Program-made: the position numbers and the translations under genes
Notes under the pieces: generated by a model
What the model was told of the DNA's origin: nothing
Seen by the model: the letters and a program-made list of their open reading frames with translations, nothing else
The model's database searches: none
Origin: Chitinophaga sancti
Lineage (GTDB): Bacteria > Bacteroidota > Bacteroidia > Chitinophagales > Chitinophagaceae
Reading direction: 5' to 3'
Length of the DNA stretch: 64,000 bases
NCBI RefSeq assembly: GCF_034087045.1
Contig: NZ_CP139247.1
Location: 5,978,001-6,042,000 of the forward strand
Part shown: piece after piece, positions 9,201-20,100 of the stretch
Position numbering within the stretch: position 1 is the stretch's first letter
Layout: each line of letters begins with the position of its first letter

Positions 9201-11792
9201 CTGGTAAACCAGGAATTTGCAATACTCAGGATGGTATTGCAATAATGAATTTGCCCAGGATGGCTTGAACTTCGCCGAAAAATCTTCTGCACTGAGTGAC
9301 TGTGGCAATACAAACCCACCTACACTTTCGTCATACACACTATCAACTGTGCCTGTGGAACTCTTGTAGCTAAGAGACTTCAGGCTATAGAGTGGCTCCG
9401 AATCATTATCGTCAGAGTAGAAGATGGAATAAATATCACTTGTATCTTCTACATTGGCATACTGACCGGAGGAAGGTGACATATCTTCCAGCATGGCTGT
9501 TCTCATCTCATCGACTGGTGAGGTGGTGTTACAAAGCGCATTACAGGCGTCTACGGCCTCATTATAGGCGGTAAGTGCCTCTGCACGATACCCAGCACTG
9601 TCCTGGGTCGAGATACCTGCCTTCGTCAGATATTGGGTACGGAAAGCATTCCAGTCACCTACACTATCGCGGCAGGATTGACAATCGGGTACACAAGTTG
9701 TATTTACCTGCAGATCACGCTGCTCCTGGATGATTTGGGACAGGGTGGTACACAGGTTACGCAACATAAAGATGCTGTCACGATAATAGGCCATTGCTTC
9801 ACGATTCACTGTCAAACGCTTCGTGATCATGTAACTACCTTTCTCCAGATTTTGAAGGGTGAAATCGGCCACGAATGATTCGGGCGTTCCACAATTGGCA
9901 ATGATGGAATCTGCTTTGAAATTATGGTAGGTTACCTGGTAGGGGTTGCCACCAAGGTGTTGGTTGTAAACGTCGTCTGTGATGGTGATCTCAAGATCAT
10001 ATAAGCCATTATAACATACCGTATCTCCATTACAATCTGGTTTACGAAGTACCGGAGGCGTTAAAGTATAGTGAAAATGGTAATCCCCTTTCTGGGTCAC
10101 CAGTTGGCTATGTGTACTTTCAAGGGTTAGATCTTTGATCGTGTTACTACCAGCCCTGGATAAAGTATCAGTTACTGTAAATGCTATATTGGAAGAAAGA
10201 TTCTCCAGGTCAGCACTGTCTGCCACGCCAGCCAGCGCAGTCGCCACTGTACGACCATGCATATCTACATAAGAGACGGCCATCTGCCCATTGGCATCCT
10301 GCACAGTGTTCTTAAAATAATGAGACTTGTCACCCGCTTCTGTTCCAAACAATACATCCAGGTCATTATCATTAGGTGCATCATAATAATATTTGGTCTC
10401 ATGGTTGCCTCCCAACCTAAAGGTCTCACCTAGGCCACCCTGCCTGCTGATCCTGTTAGTATTATCCTGCGTATACACTGTTTCTGTAAAAGCATACCCG
10501 CCTGCATCTGGTATATAGCGGTTCATGCCTTCATCCTTCTGTGGATTATTAGAAGAATAATACTGGTTGGCACCGCTCTCTGTGGACATCTTTGCAGCAC
10601 TCGCTGTCAGGAAAGCCTCCGGAGTAGGCAAGGTATCATAATTGCTCTTATCGTATTCTCCATTCAGACCTCTGTTGAAATTGCGGGAATATTTTATTAC
10701 TGAACTCAATGTAGGAGAAGGCATGACCTGGATCGTTTCACGACCCTGATAGTCATATAGTTTCTCTCCAACAATAGTCGTATTTGTTGTATTATCTTTT
10801 GTAACAGTCTGCCGGTTCCTTAGGGAACCATCATAATAAGCTACAACCACATTTCGCTTACCATCTTCTGCAAAACTCACTTTTGAATTCCAGTTCAATG
10901 CACGCTGGTGTCCTACAAACTCAAAACTACCCAGTCCACCGCTAAATGCAGAGCTCCAGGGCGTTTCTATCCTGGCGTAACTACCTTTATCCTGCACGGC
11001 ACGGGCCCTGAAAAACAAAGTACCTTTGCCATCATACAATAATGGAATATTGTATGAAGTACCAGTGATTGTTACACGGGAAGCATTGTTCCTGAATAGT
11101 AATACAGGGTTTATTGGATTACCATATTTATTAGCTGCCAGTGCACTGGAATCAACATAGGTCCATTCCAGGTCATATTCATCTGCACCGGTTAGAGCTG
11201 GCCAGGTAACAGTCAGTTCATCGGTAGAATCAGTATTTGCAGTGGCAGTAGCTGAAATCGACTGTACAGCATCATTCGTACAATCTAAATGATACGTCAC
11301 CTGTACATCCATCTCATTGTCCAACAGCAATGAATTCATCACTTTATCATTATCATTGGAAATATTCAGACCCAGTAACTTCAAGGTTACCTGATGCGTA
11401 TTGTTAAATACAAAACTACTGCGGCTTGTATAAGCAACATTCTTAGAATAATTGATCTGGAGTGATTGGTCTACTGAATCAATCACACTGTCCGGACGTT
11501 TATAAATAACACGCACTGTAGCTACTGCATTGAACGTATCAGGCAATAGCCTGCCTGAATATTCATTGATATGGAAAACGATAATATTCTTAGCAGCATA
11601 AGGTGTATCCAGTTTTGTATTGCCTGAGAAAAACACCGAGTCTTTCACAACAATACTCGCATTGGCGACCAATTCGCCCTTACTACCATCCAGGCTTTTT
11701 TTCAGGACGGTGATCCTTTGGGCATGACTACTCACCGCCACAAAAAGGCATAGGGATGCAATCAGCCATTTATAAAATTCTTTCATAATCAT
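3300..11792 (-). CDS. Giant secreted RHS-repeat protein with variable C-terminal domain
   Basis: The 2830-aa product has an N-terminal signal peptide (hydrophobic residues 9-23, cleavage after SSHAQ). A fibronectin-like region (about 170-300) and a Bacteroidota-type RHS N-terminal region follow. Next come Cys-rich repeated segments (CVPDCQSC, ACECNTLSTL, ACASCTTI) and a block of about 350 residues (1335-1685) with recurring DGGY/GNxxW motifs. YD/RHS repeats run from about 1830, and the core motif FWEYDSRIGRRWNLDP lies near 2555. The last 240 residues after the core are unrelated to RHS repeats and are the likely effector domain; I do not recognise it. RHS shells encapsulate such C-terminal toxins. 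The start ATG overlaps the stop of a 28-aa ORF (ATGA), and the next gene is a two-helix membrane protein. Export route is unknown; no T9SS sorting domain is apparent. Confidence 0.92.
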   Translation of the reverse strand: MIMKEFYKWLIASLCLFVAVSSHAQRITVLKKSLDGSKGELVANASIVVKDSVFFSGNTKLDTPYAAKNIIVFHINEYSGRLLPDTFNAVATVRVIYKRPDSVIDSVDQSLQINYSKNVAYTSRSSFVFNNTHQVTLKLLGLNISNDNDKVMNSLLLDNEMDVQVTYHLDCTNDAVQSISATATANTDSTDELTVTWPALTGADEYDLEWTYVDSSALAANKYGNPINPVLLFRNNASRVTITGTSYNIPLLYDGKGTLFFRARAVQDKGSYARIETPWSSAFSGGLGSFEFVGHQRALNWNSKVSFAEDGKRNVVVAYYDGSLRNRQTVTKDNTTNTTIVGEKLYDYQGRETIQVMPSPTLSSVIKYSRNFNRGLNGEYDKSNYDTLPTPEAFLTASAAKMSTESGANQYYSSNNPQKDEGMNRYIPDAGGYAFTETVYTQDNTNRISRQGGLGETFRLGGNHETKYYYDAPNDNDLDVLFGTEAGDKSHYFKNTVQDANGQMAVSYVDMHGRTVATALAGVADSADLENLSSNIAFTVTDTLSRAGSNTIKDLTLESTHSQLVTQKGDYHFHYTLTPPVLRKPDCNGDTVCYNGLYDLEITITDDVYNQHLGGNPYQVTYHNFKADSIIANCGTPESFVADFTLQNLEKGSYMITKRLTVNREAMAYYRDSIFMLRNLCTTLSQIIQEQRDLQVNTTCVPDCQSCRDSVGDWNAFRTQYLTKAGISTQDSAGYRAEALTAYNEAVDACNALCNTTSPVDEMRTAMLEDMSPSSGQYANVEDTSDIYSIFYSDDNDSEPLYSLKSLSYKSSTGTVDSVYDESVGGFVLPQSLSAEDFSAKFKPSWANSLLQYHPEYCKFLVYQSYESSLLWDRRFEAVNTYAAARDSGFLNPTGNVNIPFKSVTANIDPMAATQATMLNKKLKFYSDVADTTKGISMYSVSTIGVKCDGLSSDCVATYKTMASAFNESTMCDGDLDMAWRTFRELYLATKTRMLDSLIQLTKCTATTNELIAAGKSVHFTDYSKALTSSGISYIASGDSTKAKDSVAANLAATYASNCQSYVSTWLSQLQTCAYYDTAVINQIFIPKMLAVCKAGADATHVMGSSTVAPGSTNEYSSFQAIIDEYNTAHNITDTLNCNYLLVTAPLPYDAQAVYAESTTYTKPTACECNTLSTLQLEYNSFKKSTDTTFAAYLNRTRSTTLTTSQLDALLSACDPDNAACTYVTPAITIPAIIQCNTAAACASCTTINDLYTSFKSTYPSLKPTKEEGDSTKQQQVNSLFAAYMNAHTGFSKQAWEYLTFIEDTCTLYSSKDSIVCKKIGDPTGGLHVYASDSTSMFSDVISTVDGGYLLAGRIKTVADSTDQDPDTDAYLVKTDSLGNILWAKRYGGSLDDYFLKVRKTSDGGFIAIGRTSGASYVQGAYIVKLDSGGIVSWSRSVQYATTYGEVGTDIIQTTGGGYAFTGKYNIANTVADFIVGLLDSTGNALWVKQIGNSSGEEGYSLLQNNDTLVVLGSTYAVPYFETFVLKMDLSTGSQISTKRYYRNHTNGWVSSFGGEIYKKPYGYMFNITGYGVSTTENHHLVMGIDEVGSVLYYKEFGKISGDNLVQSMPLYPTEDSGYVAVESVSSGIESVIWRKVDKDNNLEWSELIRLDTAVELSSVIQRPDGNYASAGNIGNNGVLMISHYTGKIGCSDSLFVNADDSVVINTNTKATWDTYRSKSVSNVTDFNTSTSDAGTVHYTSGCIVGDSCYTLYGGPLLCGNATPVFGTVAVNSVTNCTDNEFFAVSKGTEIYNSYKDSLNGSFDADYLAMAIAGGQQEVFTVTYSTSEYHYTLYYYDQAGNLIKTIPPAGVVIDRSTDWVNRVRAARAAGITLVPAHTMATQYRYNTLNQVVSQVSPDGGVSHFWYDRLGRLSLSQHAKQRPDNKYSYTTYDALGRINEVGELMSAAVMNDFISRDTALLSDWLAAANNSRKQITKTTYDVAYSSLSQLYLTPGNLRNRVSWTALFNDAAAQDTMGFATATFYSYDVHGNVDTLLQDYKQGGMQESDNRFKKMVYGYDLISGKVNETGYQPGRQDAFYHRYSYDAQNRLTNVETSHDSINWDNDAYYQYYKHGPLGRMVLGQEQVQGVDYAYTVQGWLKGVNSTAVTPGYDPGGDGGSGSQVAKDVFGFALHYYGGRDYSPIGTVHPFASGTNLKPLFNGNISAISQNLPSVGTPLQSNYSYDVLNRLTGMQVSRGLNTNTNIWEPEVLDDFKERVSYDANGNILSYRRNGNHSFAGTPLGMDSLRYTYKTGTNQLDFVYDSVGASNYENDIDGQTAGNYKYDAIGNLISDQGAGIDSIDWTLYGKISRIKKSNGSEISYTYDALGNRISKRVNGVETWYVRDARGKVMSIYTKGDSTVNNGYLSQMEAHLYGTNRLGINSELVNVENKGTLSSTNMSGLGYAVNINFIRGEKFYELSNHLENVLVTVSDRKIGVSLDETNIDHYEPYLLSSQEYFPFGMFMPGRGIGGGMSIAGGYRYGYNGQEKDLDINGNSYTAQFWEYDSRIGRRWNLDPVYTVGVSQYAVNGNNPVSYTDPYGNFKTKFGASLYKLIHGGEIGRAKDNEHANEWFVSKRVDSRETNEGNESLIGEVVIKNQRVFDWGTNRVVDETKRWMMDNVVDPVNSAKSLKLEVNFTFGAQKSMEWKVGNIERGYEINLAAVKLFGASIEKQWGKSNEWSYPNISYPFQESQNSHDRYVEISQSLSAKYAWIGAGVSQSFKGTRYGYEDWSAEGNISVLGISSFSAAMNDQGVVTDKKVNIFYGKIAYLLGVEVKLSGGLTTSIIDNSNNNK

Positions 11793-11875
11793 TTCAGGTT
11801 AGGGGTACCCAATAATATTTTGTAATCTCCTGCAACCAACATAGCGAGTGTGAATATTAATAAGAGACGTTTCAT
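11789..11875 (-). CDS. 28-aa hydrophobic leader ORF coupled to the RHS gene
   Basis: A 28-codon frame starts with ATG at 11873-11875 and encodes a signal-peptide-like stretch (MKRLLLIFTLAMLVAG). Its TGA overlaps the ATG of the RHS gene as ATGA. It fills the only gap between the DNRLRE-type gene and the RHS gene. It could couple translation, could be a degenerate remnant of a secreted protein gene, or could be chance; the signal-like composition and exact overlap favour a real role. Confidence 0.4.
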   Translation of the reverse strand: MKRLLLIFTLAMLVAGDYKILLGTPNLK

Positions 11876-11889
11876 CTATTTAATATCTT

Positions 11890-14160
11890 TTAATAATCAT
11901 TCAACAGCGCACTTCTTGACTCTGTGATAGTCATCACCCCTCTCTCCGTCTCCTTCTTCAAACGGATCAAACTACCATCATCATCATACTCATAAAACGC
12001 CGCATAATTATTCTCATCCAGTTCCGCCATCAGTCGAAGCGTTTCTGCATCGTATACATAAGACTTCATATTCGCATTGTAAGGATGAATGCGCAGGTCA
12101 TCGAAGTAGACGGTATTACTACCCGTATTCTGCATGTTCACTGTCAGTGCAGTTGCATCTGTTGCCACCTCTACCACCACTTCATAGCGTTCCCAGCCTT
12201 CGATGATATTGCCGGAAGGTGTTGCCACCGTACTAATATTACCTGCTGCACGAGCTACTACAATGCTTACCTGGTTACCAGTGTAGGATGTACCATTACA
12301 TTGCCCGGATTCTTTTACCCATACACTTACCACCATTCGTTTGCCTGCTATCGGAGAGAATGAAGGGAGTAACGCATCCGATCCAGCTACGATTCTCTTC
12401 AGTACGGTACTACCAGCGGTACTACAGGTATTCGCCGTTGTGGTATAACCTAATTCGAATGTATTATCATCAGCCGCAGCGACTGTAGCTGTAATGCCCG
12501 CACTACTTCCTGCATTCACACGGAGACTGTAACGACCTGTATGTGCTTCGGTCGTATCAAACGCACTCTTGTAAGCAGAGAAATCAAAGTTTCTGGGTAC
12601 GGCACACACACTGTCGCAGGTACTGCCTATATAGTCATAATCTTCAAACCCTTCGTAACCGATCTCACGGAAACGGGCATTCTGTACCACGGCTGTTGCC
12701 AATGCATCCTGGTAACCATATATAGCGGCATTATACCTGCCTAAGGGATCTTTGTTCTCCATCTCTGCGCCTTTTCGGTTAAATAAGGTGCTCTCACTAT
12801 TCCATACCCACCTGGATACGGCGGTATCCTGTGCTTGCCAGGTACTATCTGTCGTCATCTTCCAAAAACCAGCATAATTCAGGAATGTACCATCTGTACG
12901 AATATGGGTACTGTCTGTCGGGTCTGATTCTTTTCTGGGCCCATAGTAGGCAAAAGACCTGTATGGTTGCCAGTTGCCGGTCAGACCATAGGTATATGGG
13001 TTCACGCTGGTATCGGTGACGGCACTGTAACAAATACCGGATGCCACATCTTCACAGGTATAGCAGCTGTCAATATATAGCTGGGCAACTACCCCCGTAT
13101 CTGTTGCAAATGTCCAGGTGATATCCAGGTAAGGGCGTTTTGTTGTATCAGCATTTCTTTGTGAACAAAACGTAGCATACAGGGAATAAGGATCTGTAAA
13201 CTGGGTCGGAAGTGTCTTATCGTTCTTCAGTGAAATGCCTTTGTCCAATATGCGTTTTGAATTAGTTAATGCAGTTGTAAGATCAAAAGAGAAATCCTGG
13301 AAATGATCATCCGCTGCTATTACATCACCATATGTTGATCCTCCTGGCATCTGAATTATTACTGGATCCGTCTTGTACGTCCAGGCATCGACAACAAACC
13401 ACAGGGTACCAATGGACTGGTAATCTGTTTCTGACCTGATCACATGAGCATTTTTATATGTAGGAGGATAAAAACCCTGGGTATCAGCAAAAAGGTTGAA
13501 GGTAGCTGAAAGAATAATCGCATCATCCGGAATATTTACAGCACTGTCAATCGCCATCACGGACGTCAGCTGATAAGTACCCGTACTGTTTGATGAAAAT
13601 CCAACCCGCATGTTAGTTGCTGCTGTATCCATTCCATACTTTGCAAAGCTTGTCACCGTTGGGAAGATATCACTGGTTGCAGATACTATATAGCCATTCA
13701 CGGAACGGGTCACCATGTACTTTTTATGTACCGGCTTTCCGTAACTGAAAGATACTTTACCAGAGTTATCACAATCTGTACTGGCCAGTTTTGTGAAATT
13801 CACGGTGCCATTGTTGACCGCATTCAGCACGACAGAACAATCCCCTATTCTCGCCTTGTACTGACTGCCGGAAGTAGCTGTAGTAAGGGCATAGAAATAG
13901 TTATTGATATTATTCGTCAGGATCGAACAACCTGAATAGGACACTGAATATCCGGCAGCATTTGCATCTTTTATCAGCGTGGATAGCAGGATATGATCTG
14001 ACTCCTTAATGTAAAGCCGGTTGGATGCTATCAGGTAATCGAACAACGGCTTCAGGCAGGTACAGGCACAGGTGGCTGTCGACCCCTGTCCGGAGACCTT
14101 TAATCCTGTCACTATTATTATGAGTGTTAGAAAAATATATTTCCTCATATATAAAATCAT
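11890..14160 (-). CDS. Secreted DNRLRE/CBM-type protein of the RHS locus
   Basis: The 756-aa product has a signal peptide (residues about 6-24, ending VSGQ) and a short Cys-containing helical region. A DNRLRE-like beta domain follows (about 185-350, containing VNIPDDAIILSATFNLF). A jelly-roll carbohydrate-binding-like module sits near 500-690 (AHTGRYSLRV, then VYFDDLRIHPYN). The last 60 residues (YVYDAETLRLMAELDENNYA) have the YD-repeat style of RHS proteins. The ATG overlaps the stop of the upstream 2585-aa gene by 4 nt, so the two are translationally coupled. It is probably a structural or adhesive partner of the RHS proteins on the cell surface. This is inferred from the coupling; the biochemical role is unknown. 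Confidence 0.85.
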   Translation of the reverse strand: MILYMRKYIFLTLIIIVTGLKVSGQGSTATCACTCLKPLFDYLIASNRLYIKESDHILLSTLIKDANAAGYSVSYSGCSILTNNINNYFYALTTATSGSQYKARIGDCSVVLNAVNNGTVNFTKLASTDCDNSGKVSFSYGKPVHKKYMVTRSVNGYIVSATSDIFPTVTSFAKYGMDTAATNMRVGFSSNSTGTYQLTSVMAIDSAVNIPDDAIILSATFNLFADTQGFYPPTYKNAHVIRSETDYQSIGTLWFVVDAWTYKTDPVIIQMPGGSTYGDVIAADDHFQDFSFDLTTALTNSKRILDKGISLKNDKTLPTQFTDPYSLYATFCSQRNADTTKRPYLDITWTFATDTGVVAQLYIDSCYTCEDVASGICYSAVTDTSVNPYTYGLTGNWQPYRSFAYYGPRKESDPTDSTHIRTDGTFLNYAGFWKMTTDSTWQAQDTAVSRWVWNSESTLFNRKGAEMENKDPLGRYNAAIYGYQDALATAVVQNARFREIGYEGFEDYDYIGSTCDSVCAVPRNFDFSAYKSAFDTTEAHTGRYSLRVNAGSSAGITATVAAADDNTFELGYTTTANTCSTAGSTVLKRIVAGSDALLPSFSPIAGKRMVVSVWVKESGQCNGTSYTGNQVSIVVARAAGNISTVATPSGNIIEGWERYEVVVEVATDATALTVNMQNTGSNTVYFDDLRIHPYNANMKSYVYDAETLRLMAELDENNYAAFYEYDDDGSLIRLKKETERGVMTITESRSALLNDY

Positions 14161-17100
14161 TTATAATACAGTAAGATGGTGATCGTACTACCTGTGACCG
14201 TCCACGTCTGTGATGATGAATACACATTCTTTGCGGATCCATTAACTGACGCGTAAGCTGCTGTCATTGCAGCGATGGTAATAGTAAATGTCGTTGCCGT
14301 AGTTGTATACGTTTTAGAAGTACTAAGAGGGCTGAATAGATCTGTTCCATCGAAAGTACCTGTGACAATAGAAGTACCAGAAGACGTCTTCACACTAATA
14401 TTACCATGCGCTGTATTTGCTGTATACCCGGATGGAGATGTATTGATAGTTATTGTAACAGCCTGCAGCGTGCATGTCCCATTCGTATTGGCATAGGTCT
14501 GACCATTTGCTAATGTATCGGCAGCTGCTTTTGAATTTGCATCGGCGTAGCTCACGGTAGAAGTATATTTACCGGCAGCTACGCTGTAAGTAACTGAGCT
14601 GCCTGTATATCCCGTTCCACAATTGTTCCTCGTATAGGTGCGACTCATCGCATCGTTCGTATAGGTACAGCTGCCATTCGTATTTGCATAGGTCTGGGCG
14701 TTGTTGGTCAGATCCACATTCGCCAAACTATCTGCACTCACCTGGCTGACTGTACTGCTATACTTATTAGCGGCTACCGTGTAGGTCACTGATGATCCGG
14801 TTCCATTAGTACCACAGTTGTTACGGGTCTTGGTAGATGATACGGCTGTATTATAGAAGGTACAGGTACCATTTGTATTGGCATAGGTCTGAGCGTTGTT
14901 GTTCAAATCTACATTCGCCAGGCTATCTGCCTGTGACTGACTTACTGTACTGCTATATTTATTCGCAGCCACGGTGTAGGTCACTGATGAACCCGTGCCA
15001 CCCGTTGAACAGTTGTTTCGTGTCATGGTAGCACTTACCGCTGTATTGTAGAAGGTACATGTCCCATTCGTATTTGCATAGGTCTGGGCGTTGTTGTTCA
15101 AATCTAAATTCGCCAGACTATCTGCCTGTGACTGACTTACTGTACTGCTATATTTATTAGCAGCTACCGTGTAGGTCACTGATGAGCCGGTGCCACCTGT
15201 AGCACAGTTGTTACGGGTTTTCGTAAGGCTTACCGCAGTATTATAGAAGGTACAGTAACCGTTTGTATTCGCATAAGTTTGTGCATTCGCTGTCAGATCC
15301 GCACTTGCCAAACTATCTGCACCCGCCTGACTTACTGTACTGCTGTATTTACCAGCTGCTACAGTGTAGGTCACTGAAGAACCGGTGCCACCTGTTGAAC
15401 AGTTGTTTCGTGTCTTGGTAACACTTACCGCTGTATTATAAAAGGTACAGGTACCATTTGTATTTGCATAGGTCTGGGCATTGTTTGACAGGTCTACATT
15501 CGCCAGACTATCGGCCTTTGCCTGACTTACTGTACTGCTCCATTTACCTGCCGCTACGGTGTAAGTAACGGAAGAACCAGTACCACCAGTTCCACAGTTA
15601 TTTCGTGTCTTGGTAACGCTTACAGCCGTATTATAAAATGTGCAGGTACCATTTGCATTCGCATAAGCCTGTCCCAGCGACGCCAGACTGATCTTCGCCA
15701 GTGAATCGGCAGCTGCCTGACTGACTGATGAAGAATCTGTACCTGCTGCAAGGGAATAACTCACTGACCCTCCTGTACCACCTGAAGCACAGTTGTTCTT
15801 TGTATAGCTACCACTCTGTGCAACGCTATAATAATAACAGGTGGAATTATTTGCCTGCGCTTGTGCCTGGGAATATGCCCATGCATAAGCGGTTGAATCA
15901 GCTGCAGCCTGGCTTACATAAGAATGAGAGAACCCTGCTCCTACTGTATAAGAAGCAGTACCACCCTTTGACCCCGCAGCACAATTATTCTTACTTGCTG
16001 TAGCTGTTTGTGCTGTGCTTGTATAATAAGCGATACATACGCCATGTGCATTGGCGTACAACTGTCCGCTATCACTCATTAGTTTTTGCGCCATGGAGTC
16101 CGCAGCGGCCTGGCTCACAGTTGAATAGAATTTATTGGCAGGCACCACATAAGAAACGGCATACTTGCCTATATATCCGCTGGAGCAATTATTAACAATG
16201 TAAGACCTGCTCAGCAGGTGATTTCCATAAGAGGTCTGTGTCACCCCACAATTCGCAGCATCCCCCCCTGCATACTTTGCATATGATTCAGGTACGCAAG
16301 TGGTCACTGTACCGGACTTCCTGCTATCAGGCACTTTCCAGGCAGATTTATATTGTACTGCTGATGCGGCAATTACCTTTGATGTACTATCTATTACCAG
16401 CTTGTAACCAGTACTGGTTTGTACGAGCGGGTTTTTCAATAATGATACATTACTGATGGCTGCACCTATATTCTTTCTCCCTGATTTCACCACCTTCAGG
16501 GTAATATCATTCCCTGAAAAAGGTTGTCCATTCTCATCTACAAAATAGATATCAGGACTCCCGCCATGCTGCTCATTTGCATCCACTGTATACATCAACC
16601 CTGTAGCAGGGAAGGTGGCCACGTGAGGCGCACAATCTTCTCCACCTGTTTTAGGTTTACTGTAGATCAATACCTTATCCCCCCCCGCAAAGTAATCTGT
16701 TACTTTAGCTGTTGCAGACAGTCCGCTAGTAATACGGCCCTGCCTGATATAGATATTTTTCAGGATCACGCCGGTATTCTTATAGGCCCCACTCATTCCA
16801 TCGTAGGCCCAGCCGGCCGGCATGGTGAAATTATATATAGGATCGTTGAACTCATTTTGCGTGCTGGTCAGGAGTACGTTACCAGTTTCGCTGTCGTACA
16901 GCAGGTTGCGGGTACTGATCTTACTATCCTTATCCGTTACCACCACACTATCCAGTATACCATGACGGTAGATCACTTTGGCTACTGCCGCTGAATGATA
17001 CATGGTCTCTTCTTTATTATATACACTCAACGCTACAGGTATAAACATAATCGGAGGCCATGGGAAGGTGAACATATCTCCATTCACCTGTACGGTCACG

Positions 17101-20100
17101 GCGGTAGATACAGAGCGTTCTTCGCGCATATCCGTCATCAGCTCCATGTCCTTACCAATTACCGCAGTAGTATCAATCATCCCTTTAGGGGTCATGGCCA
17201 TCACTGTATTATTAAGATGCTTAGTCGTCGCCTGCTGATCATCTACCCGATAGTAATTCGTGGTAGAGGTAACGGGAGTAGTCGTATTTGTTTCACTATA
17301 AGAAGCCTGTGATTTCAAACGACCATTCATATCATTCAGCTCCACTTTGAACCCCTGGCTTACTGCGATATAATGTTTTGCATTGATGCGCAGCAGGTTG
17401 CTCAGTGCCGGTTTGTAACGTTTCTTGTTATCTGCCAGCAAGGTCATATCCGTTAATGTTGGGAAATCATAACTGGTATAATAGCAGTTTTCTCCATACC
17501 CATTCGCAGAACGTGTTTTATTTGCATGGATGGTTCTCACACGCACTTTACTATAACCTACACTTGGCGATGGGAAGAAAGATTCTCCCAATGGCAGCTC
17601 TGTATACCCATTTACAATAGGTGCCAGTGCAGCTACCTGCTGGTTATACTCCAATGGTGTTCTCCATGGGTTTTCGTCCGCACCGATCATTGGCTCATAA
17701 GTAGCCACTCCACTGCTGATGGTATCTGTTTTACCATTGACCTCTTTTGTAGTGGTATAAATGTATTCCTGACCGTATACAGATTCTTTCTGTTTGGTCA
17801 TCTCATTCCAGTTGTCAAATATCCTGATGCGTTTTACACGAATACCACCACCATACTTTTTATAATAAGGGTTATTCAGGCGAACAAAACTGCGGCCCAG
17901 GTCCACTGCCCTCGCCCAGTTTTTGATCCTGGCAGCGTTGTCGAACGTAGCTAACATCTGCACGATATTACTTGCCTGACTCGCCAGTATCTTAATTACA
18001 TCCACTGCCGATACATTATCCCCAGTTTCAGAACCCGGATATGCCTTGGACGGAAGGTTCATTCTCAGGTAAGAGAAGGCGGCCTTTGTCAACGGGCTAT
18101 AGAGACTGGTCGCCATGTCTATTTCACCATTTGTGCTGATCGCCTTCACACGGATATAGATGGTATTACCTCCGTTAAAGAAACCATACTTGCTTTGATC
18201 CAGCGTAGCATAGACAGGTACATACTCGCTGCCACTGCCGTATTTATCAGCAGGCATTTTCACATACAGGCGGAAATAGACTTTTTCCATTCCTTCCAGG
18301 TAACGGGTATACACTTCTGCATTGCTGCTTACCGCTTTGGGAACGTTTATCGATACATATTGATTATCATACAGGCCATTGTAGAGATTACTTTGCAGGT
18401 CTTCCGTTGAGTTTGGCGCACCTAAAGAGAAACCAGCAATGGTATACATCTGTGCGGCTCTCTTATTCTGTACATAGGCATAATCATCACTTTCATAATC
18501 CACTTTTATACGCCCTCCTGCAGGCAGCTGGATAGAATCCAGTGTCCATGCAGCGGCGTTTTGTGCAGCCAGTGTACTATCCTGCAATGAATACGGATAA
18601 TCATTGTTGTTGACCTGAGATGGATTCTGACTGGATGATTTGTAGCTACCCCAGCGATCTACATCCTTACTGTTATAATCCGGATTCACGCCATTATAAT
18701 AAAATACATAAGGATGACGCTTCCCCTTCTGGTTATTATTATAAGTGAACCAGATTTTCTTCAGGGTTAGTTTACCTTCGGCATTGATCCTACCGTTGGC
18801 TCCTTTACACAGATCATAGCTGTATTCAAAGTGAACCGTTTTAATTGGCTTTGGATTTGCCTTCATCAGTTCCGATTTTGTATACAAATTGATCTCTTCC
18901 AGCTTACGGCCATAATTACCTTTCTGTCTTACACCATTCTCATCGATGGCAGGCAGGTCATCACGACTGGCCAGTTTAAAGATGGCCACCATGTTCTTTG
19001 ACTCAATAGAATGCAGGTACCACAGTTCCTTTTGACCATACACATAGCTCCCCTTGTCATCGCGGTTATCTGTACGCTGGCCCTGGTGCAGGGATGCCTG
19101 ATTCGGGATAGCCGGTGCCGGTGAACGCCAATTGTATGGGTTATTGATACCCGCTATCTTGGTGTAGTTAAATTTGATTGCATCACCTTTATCATCTGCT
19201 GTAATACCATTGCCTGTTAAATCCTGGTAGTCGGGAGACAACAGGGCCGTCAACAGGAAGGTATGCGCATAGGCTGGCATAAGTTCACTGGAATAATAAT
19301 GGTCATTACCACTGCTATTACCTGTTGAGTTCTCAGAACCAGGTGTATATTTTACAAGACCACTGTCTGCATTCCCTTTAGAAGCATCTACAGAGAAGGT
19401 GGCTTCTTTTTGTTGCAGGTTATAGACAGGCAGCCCATAGATGTATCGTTTACCATCTGCATTGGTAACATCAATTTCAGAAATGTGATTCTTCTGGCGG
19501 AAGGAATTTACGCGTTTCTCTATGGAAATACTATCCACCATCAATGTATCTTTTGTTGATGTCAGATAAAGGTTTTCTGTCGGGACACGGATACGATCCT
19601 GGGAAGGGTATTTCCATTCCAGCGTAGCGCGCATACCACCTTTATTATTATTGTAATCCATTCTTATCTTATAGTACTGACCTGCTACCAGGTTTACTTT
19701 GGCAGAGTCAGTAGTAGCGACTATTCCAAAGCGGTCAATAAGGCTGGTATCATTCAGGAATAAACGGACGCCATCGTCATGGTCTAAATAAAAAGTGTAA
19801 TCGCCGGTAACAGGCGCTTTGATACGGCCAGTCCATCTCGCTGACCATTTGGTATTTAATGGGGTAACGGTAGCTGGACGGTCATAGTTAAAGACCGCCT
19901 GGTTGGGCATATATATTACAGTGTCTACTTTTTCGTAAAGTTTCTTTTCAAAATTTCTATGTATATAATATTGTCCCAGCAATCCGACTCCATCTCCATC
20001 TACATCATCTGAAATAACAGCCGGACAAGGGGTAAGGCTATAATAATTTTCTGAATAGTTCTCAATAAATCGGGGGAAACCTGCCACACCGGCTTCTTCA

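Noticed and set aside
14475..16245. CRISPR-like regular repeats
   Set aside because: The 195-bp units are continuous coding sequence for DUF5977 domains, with no spacers.
16524..16994. 156-codon + strand ORF inside the 2585-aa gene
   Set aside because: Opposite-strand shadow in a long, clearly coding region.
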